A stretch of DNA of 45,146 nucleotides. It comes from an uncultured Alphaproteobacteria bacterium (GTDB lineage Bacteria > Pseudomonadota > Alphaproteobacteria > Thalassobaculales > Thalassobaculaceae). A program made the translations under genes and the position numbers. The stretch spans positions 1 to 45,146 of the forward strand of contig CACITD010000017.1 in the NCBI GenBank assembly GCA_902589475.1, written 5' to 3'. Positions 14,883-24,740 of this stretch are shown piece by piece. The notes below the pieces were generated by a model, which had not been told where the DNA came from, made no database searches, and was given only the letters and a program-made list of their open reading frames with translations. How positions within the stretch are numbered: the first letter of the stretch is position 1; every line of letters starts with the position of its first letter.

Positions 14883-17800
14883 TGGCCACTAAGATTACAG
14901 GTATATCAAATGCCGTTTCTGGCTGGGATGGGAAACTACTTTCCGAGTTGGTGGAAAAGCATAATCGAATCATTCATATATGCCGCGATGATGCAAGAAT
15001 GGATGATCTTGAAGGATATGTTAGGTTCTTTGCACCAGATCTGGAGATATTGAAAATTCCTGCTTGGGATTGTTTGCCGTATGATCGTGTCTCACCAAAC
15101 TCTGGGATTACTAGCCAGAGGTGCTTTGCTTTGAGCAGAATAGCAGAACTAGACGCGGCTCATACTTGTCTAATCTTAACAACAGTTAATGCATACCTGC
15201 AAAAACTGCCTCCATTAAGTTTTTTTAAAGGCATGTCAGTAAATTTAAAACTAAATCAAAGTTATCCGTTGTCGGAACTTCTACTTACTTTAGAAAATGG
15301 TGGATATTTCCGTACTGATACGGTCAGGGAAGCAGGAGAATTTGCTGTAAGGGGCGGAATAATCGATATCTACCCTGCTGGGCACAACGAACCGTTGCGG
15401 CTCGACTTTTTTGGAGATGAGTTAGAAAGTGTAAAACGTTTTGATCCTATAACCCAAAGATCAATAGAAAGTATAGAATTTGCAAAGCTCTGTCCTGTCG
15501 CAGAAATCATTTTGAACTCAGAAAGCATAAATCGATTTAAAAGCTCCTACAGAGAAGCCTTTGGCGCTAAAGCATCCAATGATCAAATATACCAGATAAT
15601 CGGTGAAGGAAGGTATTATGTTGGTATGGAACATTGGCTTCCATTTTTTTACAATAGATTAGATACACTAGAAGTGTATGCGAAATCGAATTTTGTGTCA
15701 CTTGATGGTGAAGTAGAAGCAGTCGCTCAAACAAGATTTGAGTTAATAAACGAATATTTTGAGGCTCGCAGCTCGTTGGCCAATTCATCAGCGGCTGACG
15801 ACATGGCTGTTTACAGGCCGTTAACGCCCAATTCCCTTTATATCACGCCCGAGGAATGGTCAAAAAAACACGAGAAATTTAACGTTATCCAATTTCATCC
15901 ACTTAATCTTATTTTACCATCAGATAGCAATAACATTTTAATCGATTCAAATATCGCTCCAGGGATTGATCTTACAGAAATACGACAACGACAAGTTAGT
16001 AATGTTTACGATGAGTTAATTAAGAAAATTAAAAAGACACAGGCAAATGGAAAAAAAGTGCTGATTTGTACTTTTTCACAAGGGTCGGCTGAGCGTATTG
16101 AAAAGATATTGCTAGAACAGTCTGAACTATTGGTTGAAGCTGTTCACAATTATAATGAAGTGTCATCGCTTTCTATGGATAAAATCGGGATAGCAATTCT
16201 TCCGATTGATAAAGGATTTGATAGTTTAGATGTTCTATTTATATCGGAACCCGATATATTAGGTGAACGATTAGCTCGGCCGTCAAAGCGGAGGAAAAAA
16301 AGAGGCGAAGATTTTTTGCGCGAAGTGTCAGCACTCTCAGATGGAGATTTTGTCGTTCATTTAGAGCATGGGATTGGGCAATTTAAGAAATTAGAAACCT
16401 TAGAAATAGGCGGAGCGCCGCACGATTGCCTAACGATTGAATACAACGGCGGCGATAAATTGTTTCTTCCTGTCGAGAATATTGATGTTTTAACGCGATA
16501 TGGTTCAGAAGACTCGGGGGCAGTGGTAGATAAACTGGGAGGTATAGCCTGGCAATCACGAAAAGCTAGAGTAAAAAAACGTTTGAAAGATATGGCCGAT
16601 CAATTAATCAGGACGGCAGCAGAGAGGGAACTTCAGAAAACAGAAAAAATCGAGGTCCCCAGCCTAAGTTACGAAGCGTTCTGCTCACGCTTTCAATATA
16701 ATGAGACAGAAGATCAATTAAAATCAATCTCCGATACTTTGCAGGATCTTGCAAGAGGTCGTCCCATGGACAGATTGATTTGTGGAGACGTTGGCTTTGG
16801 TAAAACAGAGGTTGCACTGCGAGCTGCAATGGTCGCAGCTTCTCAGGGATTGCAAGTTGCTATAGTTGTGCCCACAACACTTTTGTGTCGGCAGCATTAT
16901 CAATTGTTCTCGGAGCGCTTCTCAGGCACTCCCATTAAAGTAAGACAACTATCGAGGTTGCTGACTTCCCAAGAACACTCAGAAGTAAAGTCAGAAATTA
17001 ATAATGGCGAGTGTAATATTGTAATTGGGACACATGCTTTGCTTGGAAAGTCGATTGAATTTAGTAATTTGGGATTACTGATCATCGACGAAGAGCAGCA
17101 TTTTGGTGTGGCACAAAAAGAAAAGTTGAAACAGATTAGAGGCGATATTCATGTTTTAACTCTGACAGCCACTCCAATACCACGAACCTTGCAATTAGCT
17201 ATGTCGGGAGTAAGAGATCTATCCCTAATAGCCTCGCCACCGGTAGATCGCTTAGCGATTAGAACATTCATAATGCCTTATGATGGGCTGGTGATTAGAG
17301 AAGCTATTCAACGGGAGCGGCATCGTGGTGGCCAGGTCTTTTATGTTTGCCCGAGGATAGAGGATCTCTCAAGGTTATACGAGCGTTTGATCAAACTAAT
17401 CCCGGATCTAAAAATAGCTTCAGCTCATGGGAGAATGGTGCCTTCGGATCTTGAAGATATAATGGCTGCTTTCTGCGATGGATCATATGATGTTTTGCTG
17501 AGTACACACATTATAGAGTCTGGTTTAGACATTCCCAACGCAAACACAATGATTATTCATAATTCAGACAAGTTCGGCTTGGCGCAATTGTATCAGTTAA
17601 GAGGCCGCGTTGGGCGATCCAAGACAAGAGCGTATGCTTATTTAACTACTCATCCAACTAAACAGCTTACCCCAAATGCGAAAAAGCGACTGGGAGTTAT
17701 GCAAACGCTGGACAGTTTGGGGGCGGGCTTCAGTCTTGCCAGTCATGATATGGATATTAGAGGTGCTGGTAATCTATTGGGTGAAGAACAGTCCGGACAG

Positions 17801-18346
17801 GTCAGGGAAGTGGGTATAGAATTATACCAGCATATGCTTAAAGAAGCCGTAATAGCAGCGCGCGATAAAGAAAAGATAGATGAGAAATCAGATAATGAGT
17901 GGACGCCGCAAATATCGATAGGTAACCCTGTATTAATACCCGACAGTTTTATTCCGGATTTAAATGTTAGGCTGAGTATTTACCGACGGATAGCGGATCT
18001 GCAGGGCACTGATGAAATAGACTCTTTCGCCGCGGAACTTTCTGATCGATTTGGGCGCTTGCCCGCCGAAGTAAATAATTTGTTTCAAGTTATCTTTCTA
18101 AAAAATTTATGTCGATCGGCAAATGTTGTGAAAATTGATGCAGGACCGAAGGGCGCTGTAATTGCGTTTAGGAATGATAGTGTAAAGAATCTTGAAGGTT
18201 TGCTTAATCTCTTGGAAAAAGAAAAAAATACTGCCCATATTCGCACAGATCATAAGTTAGTTTATAAACGAAATTGGCAGAAGTCGTCGGATAGAGTTAA
18301 CGGCTTAACCCGAATAATGCGAGAACTGGCGGCTATTGCAGCTTGA
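14882..18346 (+). CDS. mfd: Transcription-repair coupling factor Mfd
   Basis: Mfd removes RNA polymerase stalled at DNA lesions and recruits UvrA for strand-specific nucleotide excision repair. The 1154-residue protein shows the UvrB-like N-terminal module (PAWDCLPYDRVSPN, RGGIIDIYPAGH) and the RNA polymerase-interacting domain (GDFVVHLEHGIGQFKKLE). The RecG-like translocase core follows, with GDVGFGKTEVALRAA at about residues 634-648, IDEEQHFGVAQKE at about 734, TATPIPRTLQLAM and QLRGRVGRSKTRAYAYL. The C-terminal TRCF domain includes RGAGNLLGEEQSGQVREVG. Length is normal. The start overlaps the sdhE stop by one base. It ends 14 bases from the stop of the opposing DsbA-family gene. Confidence 0.98.
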   Translation: MATKITGISNAVSGWDGKLLSELVEKHNRIIHICRDDARMDDLEGYVRFFAPDLEILKIPAWDCLPYDRVSPNSGITSQRCFALSRIAELDAAHTCLILTTVNAYLQKLPPLSFFKGMSVNLKLNQSYPLSELLLTLENGGYFRTDTVREAGEFAVRGGIIDIYPAGHNEPLRLDFFGDELESVKRFDPITQRSIESIEFAKLCPVAEIILNSESINRFKSSYREAFGAKASNDQIYQIIGEGRYYVGMEHWLPFFYNRLDTLEVYAKSNFVSLDGEVEAVAQTRFELINEYFEARSSLANSSAADDMAVYRPLTPNSLYITPEEWSKKHEKFNVIQFHPLNLILPSDSNNILIDSNIAPGIDLTEIRQRQVSNVYDELIKKIKKTQANGKKVLICTFSQGSAERIEKILLEQSELLVEAVHNYNEVSSLSMDKIGIAILPIDKGFDSLDVLFISEPDILGERLARPSKRRKKRGEDFLREVSALSDGDFVVHLEHGIGQFKKLETLEIGGAPHDCLTIEYNGGDKLFLPVENIDVLTRYGSEDSGAVVDKLGGIAWQSRKARVKKRLKDMADQLIRTAAERELQKTEKIEVPSLSYEAFCSRFQYNETEDQLKSISDTLQDLARGRPMDRLICGDVGFGKTEVALRAAMVAASQGLQVAIVVPTTLLCRQHYQLFSERFSGTPIKVRQLSRLLTSQEHSEVKSEINNGECNIVIGTHALLGKSIEFSNLGLLIIDEEQHFGVAQKEKLKQIRGDIHVLTLTATPIPRTLQLAMSGVRDLSLIASPPVDRLAIRTFIMPYDGLVIREAIQRERHRGGQVFYVCPRIEDLSRLYERLIKLIPDLKIASAHGRMVPSDLEDIMAAFCDGSYDVLLSTHIIESGLDIPNANTMIIHNSDKFGLAQLYQLRGRVGRSKTRAYAYLTTHPTKQLTPNAKKRLGVMQTLDSLGAGFSLASHDMDIRGAGNLLGEEQSGQVREVGIELYQHMLKEAVIAARDKEKIDEKSDNEWTPQISIGNPVLIPDSFIPDLNVRLSIYRRIADLQGTDEIDSFAAELSDRFGRLPAEVNNLFQVIFLKNLCRSANVVKIDAGPKGAVIAFRNDSVKNLEGLLNLLEKEKNTAHIRTDHKLVYKRNWQKSSDRVNGLTRIMRELAAIAA

Positions 18347-18360
18347 TTTTAGAGAGGTTT

Positions 18361-18996
18361 CTATAGTTCCTGTTCCGCTTTAAGATCAAGCAAAGGTAGA
18401 AAAGCTTCTGGTTCCTGTGCCCCAGTAATCGCAAATTGTTTGTTGAAAATAAAATACGGAACACCAGTGATGCCATTCCCTATTGCAAATCTGGTGTCTG
18501 CCTTGACTTGATTTAAACCTTCGTCACTCTCAAAGTAATCATCGAATTCGTCGGTATCCATTTCTAAATCAAATGCAATCTCTCTTAGTGTTTCAATTAA
18601 TCCAATGTTACGTCCTTCAACAAAATACGCAATGAATAGTTTTTGGACGGTTTTTTCCGATTTTTTTATCATCTTTGACCAGTCGATAAAACGATGAGCC
18701 AGGACTGTATTTGGAGTATGGGAAATCTTATCAAAATTAAATATTAAGCCCTCTAGCTCTCCCGCCTTTTGTATATTTGAGTATATGGAAGCTGCTCTTT
18801 CTTTATTACCAAATTTAAGAGCTAAATACTGCTGTCTTGGTATACCTTCCTTTGGCATTTCAGGATTTAATTGGAATGCTCGCCAATTAATTTTTATTTC
18901 CAAGTCTTTTCGGGTTTCTAGTGCTCGTTTTAAACGTGATCGCCCTATATAGCACCATGGGCAAATGATATCAGAAAATAAATCAATTTGGATCAT
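18361..18996 (-). CDS. DsbA family oxidoreductase, FrnE-like
   Basis: The 211-residue protein has a thioredoxin fold of the DsbA/FrnE type. The start is DLFSDIICPWCYIGRSRLKRA with a CPWC active-site motif at about residues 12-15, a long helical insertion, and the cis-proline loop NGITGVPYFIFN near the C-terminus. The FrnE family includes polyketide-associated oxidoreductases and DsbA-like disulfide isomerases. There is no signal peptide, so it is expected to be cytoplasmic, unlike classical DsbA. The start is ATG 18996. It is a single gene, convergent with mfd and divergent from the acyl-CoA synthetase. Confidence 0.92.
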   Translation of the reverse strand: MIQIDLFSDIICPWCYIGRSRLKRALETRKDLEIKINWRAFQLNPEMPKEGIPRQQYLALKFGNKERAASIYSNIQKAGELEGLIFNFDKISHTPNTVLAHRFIDWSKMIKKSEKTVQKLFIAYFVEGRNIGLIETLREIAFDLEMDTDEFDDYFESDEGLNQVKADTRFAIGNGITGVPYFIFNKQFAITGAQEPEAFLPLLDLKAEQEL

Positions 18997-19087
18997 TGCG
19001 TTTCAATCTGAATAAGCCTTAAAATCACAAAAAACTTATAGTGGTTCTGGTTCATCACAAATATCTAGTTTGGCGAAAAGAATATAG

Positions 19088-20710
19088 ATGACGATATATG
19101 AAAATGGCTTAAGCGCCAACCGAGCAAATTATGCTCCTTTAACTCCTGTAGACTTCCTAGATAGGGCGGCCACGACATGGCCTCAAAAGGTCGCGGTTAT
19201 ACATGGAGCTATTAGGCGTACATACCTAGAGTTTTATCGTAGATGCAGGCAAATGGCCTCGGCTTTGGATAGAAGGGGAATTCAAAAAGGGGATGTCATT
19301 GCCATAATCGCACCCAATACACCTGCTATGCTGGAAGCACATTACGGCGTTGTGATGGCAGGGGCAGTATTAAACGCTTTAAATTATAGATTAGACCCCG
19401 CAGCAATAGCCTTTATCTTGGAACATGGTGGAGCCAAAATTCTCTTCGTAGACAAAGAGTTTTCCGAGGTCATAGAGCAAGCCGTTGCAATGATGAAAGC
19501 GCCTCCAGTTTTGATTGGTATAGATGATGCTTTGGTGCCTGGGCTGAGGTTATTAGGAGATAAAGACTACGAAGAATTCTTGGCTGAGGGAGACCCTAAT
19601 TATGAATGGCCACAAGTTGACGATGAATGGGACTCGATGGCTTTAAACTACACCTCTGGTACTACGGGTAATCCTAAAGGTGTTGTTTTTCATCATCGCG
19701 GGGCATTTTTAAATGCTATAGGGAATGCAATCGCGTTTGGTCTAGATTCCTCTTCATGTTATTTGTGGACTTTGCCAATGTTTCATTGCAACGGATGGAC
19801 GTTTACATGGGCGGTCACAGCTGTGGGCGGCACGCACGTTTGCTTAAGGTCCGTTGATCCAGTCTTGATATTTGAACTTATCGATCAGCACAAGGTGAGC
19901 CATATGTGCGGTGCACCTATAGTTTTGAATATGCTCGTGCATGCGCCTAACGAGGTTAAAAAAGAATTTGGACATCTAGTTCAAATTGCTACTGGCGGTG
20001 CGGCACCTCCGAGTGCAGTGATAGCGTCGATGGAAAAGCTAGGTTTTAAAGTACTTCACCTTTATGGGCTTACCGAAACCTATGGTCCTTCCGGTATATG
20101 TGCTTGGCCCCCGGAATGGGACGATCTGGAGTTAGAATTAAAAGCCACAAGGATGGCAAGACAGGGTGTAGGTTATCCAACTTTGGAAGGGTTTCGAGTA
20201 GTAAATCCGGACACTCTTCAGGATGTTCCCGCAGACGCAACTACAATTGGGGAAATTTGGATCCGGGGTAATACGGTTATGAAGGGATATTTGAAGAATC
20301 CGTCCGCTTCTGAAGAGGCGTTTAAACATGGTTGGTTTCACAGCGGTGATCTGGCTGTAATGCATCCTGACGGTTATGCGGAAGTCAAAGACAGATCCAA
20401 AGACATAATTATTTCGGGGGGAGAAAATATTTCGTCATTAGAAGTCGAAGAAGCTTTATACAAACACCCTAAAATAATGGAAGCGGCTGTTGTGGCGAGG
20501 CCAGATGAAAAGTGGGGTGAAACGCCCTGCGCGTTTATAACAGTAGCACCAGGGCAAATTGGATTGACCGAGAATGAAGTGGTAAGCTGGTGCAGGGAAA
20601 ACCTAGCAAGTTATAAGATTCCGAAAACCGTAGTTTTTTGTGACCTTCCAAAGACGTCAACAGGTAAAATTCAGAAATTTGTTTTACGCGATCGCGCCTC
20701 AAATCTTTAA
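19088..20710 (+). CDS. Acyl-CoA synthetase (AMP-forming, medium-chain / DmdB-like group)
   Basis: This 540-residue ANL-superfamily enzyme activates a carboxylic acid to its acyl-CoA through an acyl-AMP intermediate. The P-loop motif YTSGTTGNPKGV lies near residues 187-198. Other core motifs are LHLYGLTETYGPS (A5), WFHSGDLAVMHPDGY (A7), KDRSKDIIISGGENISS (A8) and the catalytic lysine motif PKTSTGKIQKF (A10). The LPMFHCNGWTF segment and overall layout resemble medium-chain ligases and the marine methylmercaptopropionate-CoA ligase DmdB. That substrate is a guess: no dmdA, dmdC or dmdD gene is in the window. It stands alone and converges on the P1 hydrolase gene with 15 bases between the stops. 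Confidence 0.9.
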   Translation: MTIYENGLSANRANYAPLTPVDFLDRAATTWPQKVAVIHGAIRRTYLEFYRRCRQMASALDRRGIQKGDVIAIIAPNTPAMLEAHYGVVMAGAVLNALNYRLDPAAIAFILEHGGAKILFVDKEFSEVIEQAVAMMKAPPVLIGIDDALVPGLRLLGDKDYEEFLAEGDPNYEWPQVDDEWDSMALNYTSGTTGNPKGVVFHHRGAFLNAIGNAIAFGLDSSSCYLWTLPMFHCNGWTFTWAVTAVGGTHVCLRSVDPVLIFELIDQHKVSHMCGAPIVLNMLVHAPNEVKKEFGHLVQIATGGAAPPSAVIASMEKLGFKVLHLYGLTETYGPSGICAWPPEWDDLELELKATRMARQGVGYPTLEGFRVVNPDTLQDVPADATTIGEIWIRGNTVMKGYLKNPSASEEAFKHGWFHSGDLAVMHPDGYAEVKDRSKDIIISGGENISSLEVEEALYKHPKIMEAAVVARPDEKWGETPCAFITVAPGQIGLTENEVVSWCRENLASYKIPKTVVFCDLPKTSTGKIQKFVLRDRASNL

Positions 20711-20725
20711 TCCAAAAACTTATTA

Positions 20726-21733
20726 CTAGTTCTCGTCATTATCTTCAAGGTCTCGGTAACTTGATATTTTGCCTAGTGTTTCTGCTTCGTAGACAGCACG
20801 AGCAACTGATCGCCCCAAACAATTGGCAGCATGAGCTCCAAGTGTACCAATCTTTGTTACTTTATCGTCTATATTTTTTTCTCCGGTCGATATAGCAAAG
20901 ACGATGTCTCCATCTAAAGGCGTACTAGAAGGGCGAATGGCGCGGCTTAGACCGTTTTGGGAGATCATAGCCAACCGGCGGGTCTCAGACTTTGTTAAAT
21001 TAGCGTCGGTAGCGACAACAGCTAGTGTTGTGTTTTCATGGAGTGAGCTATGTTTGGGAACTGCAATAATTGCTTTATCAAAATTTTCTGGCGGCAGTAT
21101 GCCACCAAATTCGTTTTCCAGTTCCATGTCCCATGCATAGAAAGCCTTGGTGTCGGGTATTAATACGGAACCGGCTGAATTTACTGCCGCTATGGCCCCG
21201 ACCGTGATGTCTAGCTCAGGAACGTAAATCGAAGCACTGCCAAGTCCTCCCTTAACATTACCCGCTATAGCACCGTATCCAGCGCCGTTATTGCCAAGTT
21301 TAAAGTTCTTTTTTGGGTTCGAAGCGGCTTCATATCCCAATTGCCAGTAGGGCGGCTGGGCGGCCCAATCTTTATTGCCGCCGTTCAATAAATCAAAAAG
21401 TATTGCCTGTGGAACAATTGGGACCTTTATACCTTTAATTGGTAGGCCTTTACCTGTTTTCTGAAGATGGTGCATCACTCCCCCTGCCGCATCCAAACCA
21501 AACGCTGAGCCGCCAGCCAACACAATCCCGTCCACTCTTTCTATTGTTCCATCAGGTGAGAGAAGCTCCGTATCTCTTGTTCCAGTGCCGCCACCTCTAA
21601 TATCTATTGACGCTACGCAGCTACAATCAGGCATGATAACGGTAACGCCTGAACGTAATTCTTCATCATATGAATTCCCAACAAAAATACCTGAGATATC
21701 AGTAATTAAGTTATTTTTTCCTGAACGCAACAA
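20726..21733 (-). CDS. P1 family (S58/T-type, DmpA/NylC-like) self-processing aminopeptidase or amidase
   Basis: The 335-residue protein belongs to the DmpA/BapA/NylC family of N-terminal-nucleophile hydrolases, which cleave themselves into two chains and then hydrolyse small peptides or amides. Visible signatures are GVTVIMPD, RGGGTGTRDTELLSP, VDGIVLAGGSAFGLDAA, NNGAGYGAIAGNVKGG, AVNSAGSVLIPD and NTTLAVVATDANLTK. In NylC-like members the Asn-Thr bond of this last block is the processing site, here Asn234-Thr235. An in-frame TAG lies four codons upstream of the first possible start, so initiation must use TTG 21733 (or TTG 21730), which is rare. No signal peptide is visible. A physiological substrate cannot be assigned. 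Confidence 0.9.
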   Translation of the reverse strand: MLRSGKNNLITDISGIFVGNSYDEELRSGVTVIMPDCSCVASIDIRGGGTGTRDTELLSPDGTIERVDGIVLAGGSAFGLDAAGGVMHHLQKTGKGLPIKGIKVPIVPQAILFDLLNGGNKDWAAQPPYWQLGYEAASNPKKNFKLGNNGAGYGAIAGNVKGGLGSASIYVPELDITVGAIAAVNSAGSVLIPDTKAFYAWDMELENEFGGILPPENFDKAIIAVPKHSSLHENTTLAVVATDANLTKSETRRLAMISQNGLSRAIRPSSTPLDGDIVFAISTGEKNIDDKVTKIGTLGAHAANCLGRSVARAVYEAETLGKISSYRDLEDNDEN

Positions 21734-21867
21734 AAGATGAGCCTAAAAAGTTTTACTTATGAGTTTATACAGAGGTTGCTGAAAGTGCGATACCCACAAA
21801 AATATTCCCCCACATTTGGCATTTAGTAATGAAAAGTTTATATATTGATGCCGGATAAGGATGAGTT

Positions 21868-23457
21868 ATGACAGATTTAAATAGTGAAGTGTCACGTCGA
21901 CGAACTTTTGCAATTATCTCACACCCTGATGCAGGAAAAACAACATTAACAGAAAAATTTCTTGTCTTTGGTGGAGCTATAAAAATGGCTGGTGCGGTAA
22001 AAGCCAGAGGCGAGCAGCGTCGAGCTCATTCTGACTGGCTAAAGGTTGAGAGAGAACGAGGTATTTCTGTAGCATCTTCGGTGATGAGTTACGAGTACAA
22101 GGGTAATGCCTTTAATTTGCTTGATACACCAGGCCACGAAGATTTTTCCGAAGATACATATCGAACCCTAACTGCTGTGGACTCAGCGGTCATGGTTATT
22201 GATGCTGCACGGGGTATTCAACAACAAACCAGAAAGTTGTTTGAAGTTTGCAGATTACGCGATATGCCAATAACAACGTTTATAAACAAGCTGGACCGAG
22301 AGTCACAAGATCCATTCGTACTGCTCGACGAGATTGAGCAAACGCTACAAATCGATGTTGTGCCCGCAAGTTGGCCTATAGGAATGGGGCAACTATTCAA
22401 GGGTTGCTATGATCTTTTCAACGACCGGCTTATGCTTGTAACAAGAGGCAGCGAATCGGAGCCTGACGCTGGTATGGTTTGCAATGGATTAAGTGATCCC
22501 AGGTTGGACGAATTGCTCGAAGAGCGACAGGCTTTTGAACTCAGAGAACAAGTAGAAATGGTTAGAGAGCTTTGTCCAAAATTCGATCATGAAGCCTATT
22601 TAGCAGGTAATCTAACGCCGGTCTATTTTGGCAGCGCAATTAATAACTTTGGTGTGCGGGAGTTATTGCAAGGGGTGTCTGACTTTGCACCGGCTCCAAG
22701 ATCACAAAAAACTGAAACTAAGCTTATTGAACCTTCCGACAAAAAAGTTTCTGGTTTCGTATTTAAAATACAAGCAAATATGGATGCAAAGCATAGGGAC
22801 AGAGTTGCTTTTGCTAGGATTTGTTCTGGCCATTTTAAAAGGGGAATGAAGCTAAAGCACGCTCGAAGTGGAAAAGCCGTTAATGTGCACAACGCCGTTA
22901 TGTTTCTCGCTCAAGAACGTGAGTTGGCTGATGAAGCGTTCCCAGGAGACATAATAGGTATCCCTAATCATGGCAATCTAAGGATCGGCGATACTTTTAC
23001 AGAAGGCGAAGATATTAAAATTACTGGTATACCCAGCTTTGCGCCTGAAATTTTACAACGTGTCCGTCCGTTGGATCCGCTCAGAGCAAAGCATCTAGGA
23101 AAGGCTGTTACACAGTTGGCAGAGGAGGGGGTGGCAAGAGTTTTCCGCACTAATATAGGTTCTAATTGGATAGTTGGTGTTGTTGGGACCCTACAATTTG
23201 ATGTTTTAGCAGACCGGATCCGAACAGAGTACGATATTCCCGTTAATTTTGAGAAAGCTCCACTTGATACGGCTCGCTGGCTACATAGTGACAACTCACA
23301 GGAATTAAAGCGCTTTATCGATAAAAACCCAGGGGACCTAGCTTATGATCATGATGACCTACCGGTTTTTCTAGCTAGGAATGCCTGGCATTTACAGAAT
23401 GCGGTGGAAACCTGGCCTGAAATTCAATTTTTAAAGGTAAGGGAACAGTTTGGATGA
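21868..23457 (+). CDS. prfC: Peptide chain release factor 3 (RF3)
   Basis: RF3 is the translational GTPase that ejects RF1/RF2 from the ribosome after peptide release. The 529-residue product has the same length as the E. coli protein. It shows the G1 loop (ISHPDAGKTTLTEKFL, about residues 17-32), the RF3-specific GAVKARGEQRRAHSDWLKVE switch region, LLDTPGHEDFSEDTYRTL (G3), FINKLDRES (G4) and the RF3 domain II/III blocks. AAGGATGAG lies just before ATG 21868. The stop overlaps the start of the following FAD oxidoreductase by four bases (ATGA), so that gene may be translated by coupling, although the functions seem unrelated. Confidence 0.97.
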   Translation: MTDLNSEVSRRRTFAIISHPDAGKTTLTEKFLVFGGAIKMAGAVKARGEQRRAHSDWLKVERERGISVASSVMSYEYKGNAFNLLDTPGHEDFSEDTYRTLTAVDSAVMVIDAARGIQQQTRKLFEVCRLRDMPITTFINKLDRESQDPFVLLDEIEQTLQIDVVPASWPIGMGQLFKGCYDLFNDRLMLVTRGSESEPDAGMVCNGLSDPRLDELLEERQAFELREQVEMVRELCPKFDHEAYLAGNLTPVYFGSAINNFGVRELLQGVSDFAPAPRSQKTETKLIEPSDKKVSGFVFKIQANMDAKHRDRVAFARICSGHFKRGMKLKHARSGKAVNVHNAVMFLAQERELADEAFPGDIIGIPNHGNLRIGDTFTEGEDIKITGIPSFAPEILQRVRPLDPLRAKHLGKAVTQLAEEGVARVFRTNIGSNWIVGVVGTLQFDVLADRIRTEYDIPVNFEKAPLDTARWLHSDNSQELKRFIDKNPGDLAYDHDDLPVFLARNAWHLQNAVETWPEIQFLKVREQFG

Positions 23458-24719
23458 CCTCAATTCCCAACGAAAGTGATGTCGTGATAATTGGTGGAGG
23501 GATAATTGGAGTCTCAACGGCGTATTATTTAGCGAAAAGCGGTGTGTCTGTGACTCTCGTTGAAAAAGGTATTATCGCTGGAGAACAGTCTTCTAGAAAT
23601 TGGGGATTTGTGAGACAACAAGGTCGTGATCCCGCAGAAATTCCCACAATAATGAGAAGCCTCGCCTTATGGAAAGGACTTTCAAAAGAATTAGGTGAGG
23701 ATATTGGTTTCAAACAAGCTGGAGTTTTTTACCTAGCCAATACAGAGGAACAAGTCGCTGGTTATGAAGATTGGTTGAAACATGCAAAAGAATATCAGAT
23801 TGATTCTCACATAGTTCCAAAGACTGAAATTCAAAAATACATACCGACTAACAGTGGCGGGTGGTTAGCGGCTCTTCGAACACCAAGTGATGGGAAGGCG
23901 GAACCAAGTAAGGCAACCACTGCTTTGGCGAGGGGTGCAGATAATTTAGGCGCTAATATATTGACAAACTGCGCCGTTTTTGGCCTTGAGACTGAGGCTG
24001 GTCGTGTTTCCTCTGTACGCACGGAGTTGGGATCAATAAAAACTAATACCGTCTTATGCGCGGGAGGAACTTGGTCCTCATTATTTTGTAGGAGACATAA
24101 TATCCCGCTGCCACAACTAAAGGTCCGATCCTCCGTTTTACGTACTTCTCCAGCACCAGAGATATCGAAACATTCTATTTGGTGCAAGGATGTAGCGCTA
24201 AGGAGGCGTCAAGATGGCGGTTATACGGTTGCACATGGATCGGCCACAGAAGCGCCTATTGTGCCCGATACCTTTAAATGGGGTATCAAGTATTTAGAGA
24301 GTTATAAGAAAGAAAAAAACCGGCTTAGGATAAAGTTAAACGGCAGGTTTTACAAAGAATTGATGACAGCTCGGCGCTGGAATATTGATGGCCCAAGTCC
24401 GTTTGAATCGGAGAGAATTTACGATGTGTCGCCGAACAAGAAAATCTTGAATGAAGCATTTAATAATTTACGAAATCTTTTCCCCCAGTTGAAAAATGCT
24501 ACCATTATCGAGAGTTGGGCCGGGCTAATTGATGTCACTCCGGATGCCGTTCCGGTTATTTCGCCCGTAGAAAAAATACCGGGCTTTTACTTAGCCACTG
24601 GGTTCAGTGGTCACGGCTTTGGTATAGGGCCTGGGGCCGGAGAACTGGCTGCACATATGATTACTGGAAAAGCGAGTAAGCAGGAGCTATCAAATTTTGA
24701 TTATAGCAGGTTCTTTTAG
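23454..24719 (+). CDS. FAD-dependent oxidoreductase of the D-amino-acid oxidase (DAO) family
   Basis: This 421-residue flavoprotein begins with a Rossmann dinucleotide-binding motif (VVIIGGGIIGVSTAYYLAKSG, residues 11-31) followed by the acidic ribose-binding EKG. It continues with SSRNWGFVRQQGRDP and ends with GFYLATGFSGHGFGIGPGAG, the usual FAD-closing block of DAO/glycine oxidase/sarcosine oxidase relatives. Such enzymes oxidise secondary or primary amines or amino acids to imines. The C-terminal half has a long basic stretch (ESYKKEKNRLRIKLNGRFY). It overlaps prfC by four bases and converges on gluconokinase 21 bases away. The substrate is unknown. Confidence 0.9.
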   Translation: MTSIPNESDVVIIGGGIIGVSTAYYLAKSGVSVTLVEKGIIAGEQSSRNWGFVRQQGRDPAEIPTIMRSLALWKGLSKELGEDIGFKQAGVFYLANTEEQVAGYEDWLKHAKEYQIDSHIVPKTEIQKYIPTNSGGWLAALRTPSDGKAEPSKATTALARGADNLGANILTNCAVFGLETEAGRVSSVRTELGSIKTNTVLCAGGTWSSLFCRRHNIPLPQLKVRSSVLRTSPAPEISKHSIWCKDVALRRRQDGGYTVAHGSATEAPIVPDTFKWGIKYLESYKKEKNRLRIKLNGRFYKELMTARRWNIDGPSPFESERIYDVSPNKKILNEAFNNLRNLFPQLKNATIIESWAGLIDVTPDAVPVISPVEKIPGFYLATGFSGHGFGIGPGAGELAAHMITGKASKQELSNFDYSRFF

Positions 24720-24740
24720 CCTTCAGTTCAGGCTTCTCTG

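Noticed and set aside
19088-20710. Firm dmdB assignment for the acyl-CoA synthetase
   Set aside because: Layout is compatible, but no DMSP demethylation gene is in the window and sequence alone cannot separate DmdB from other medium-chain ligases.
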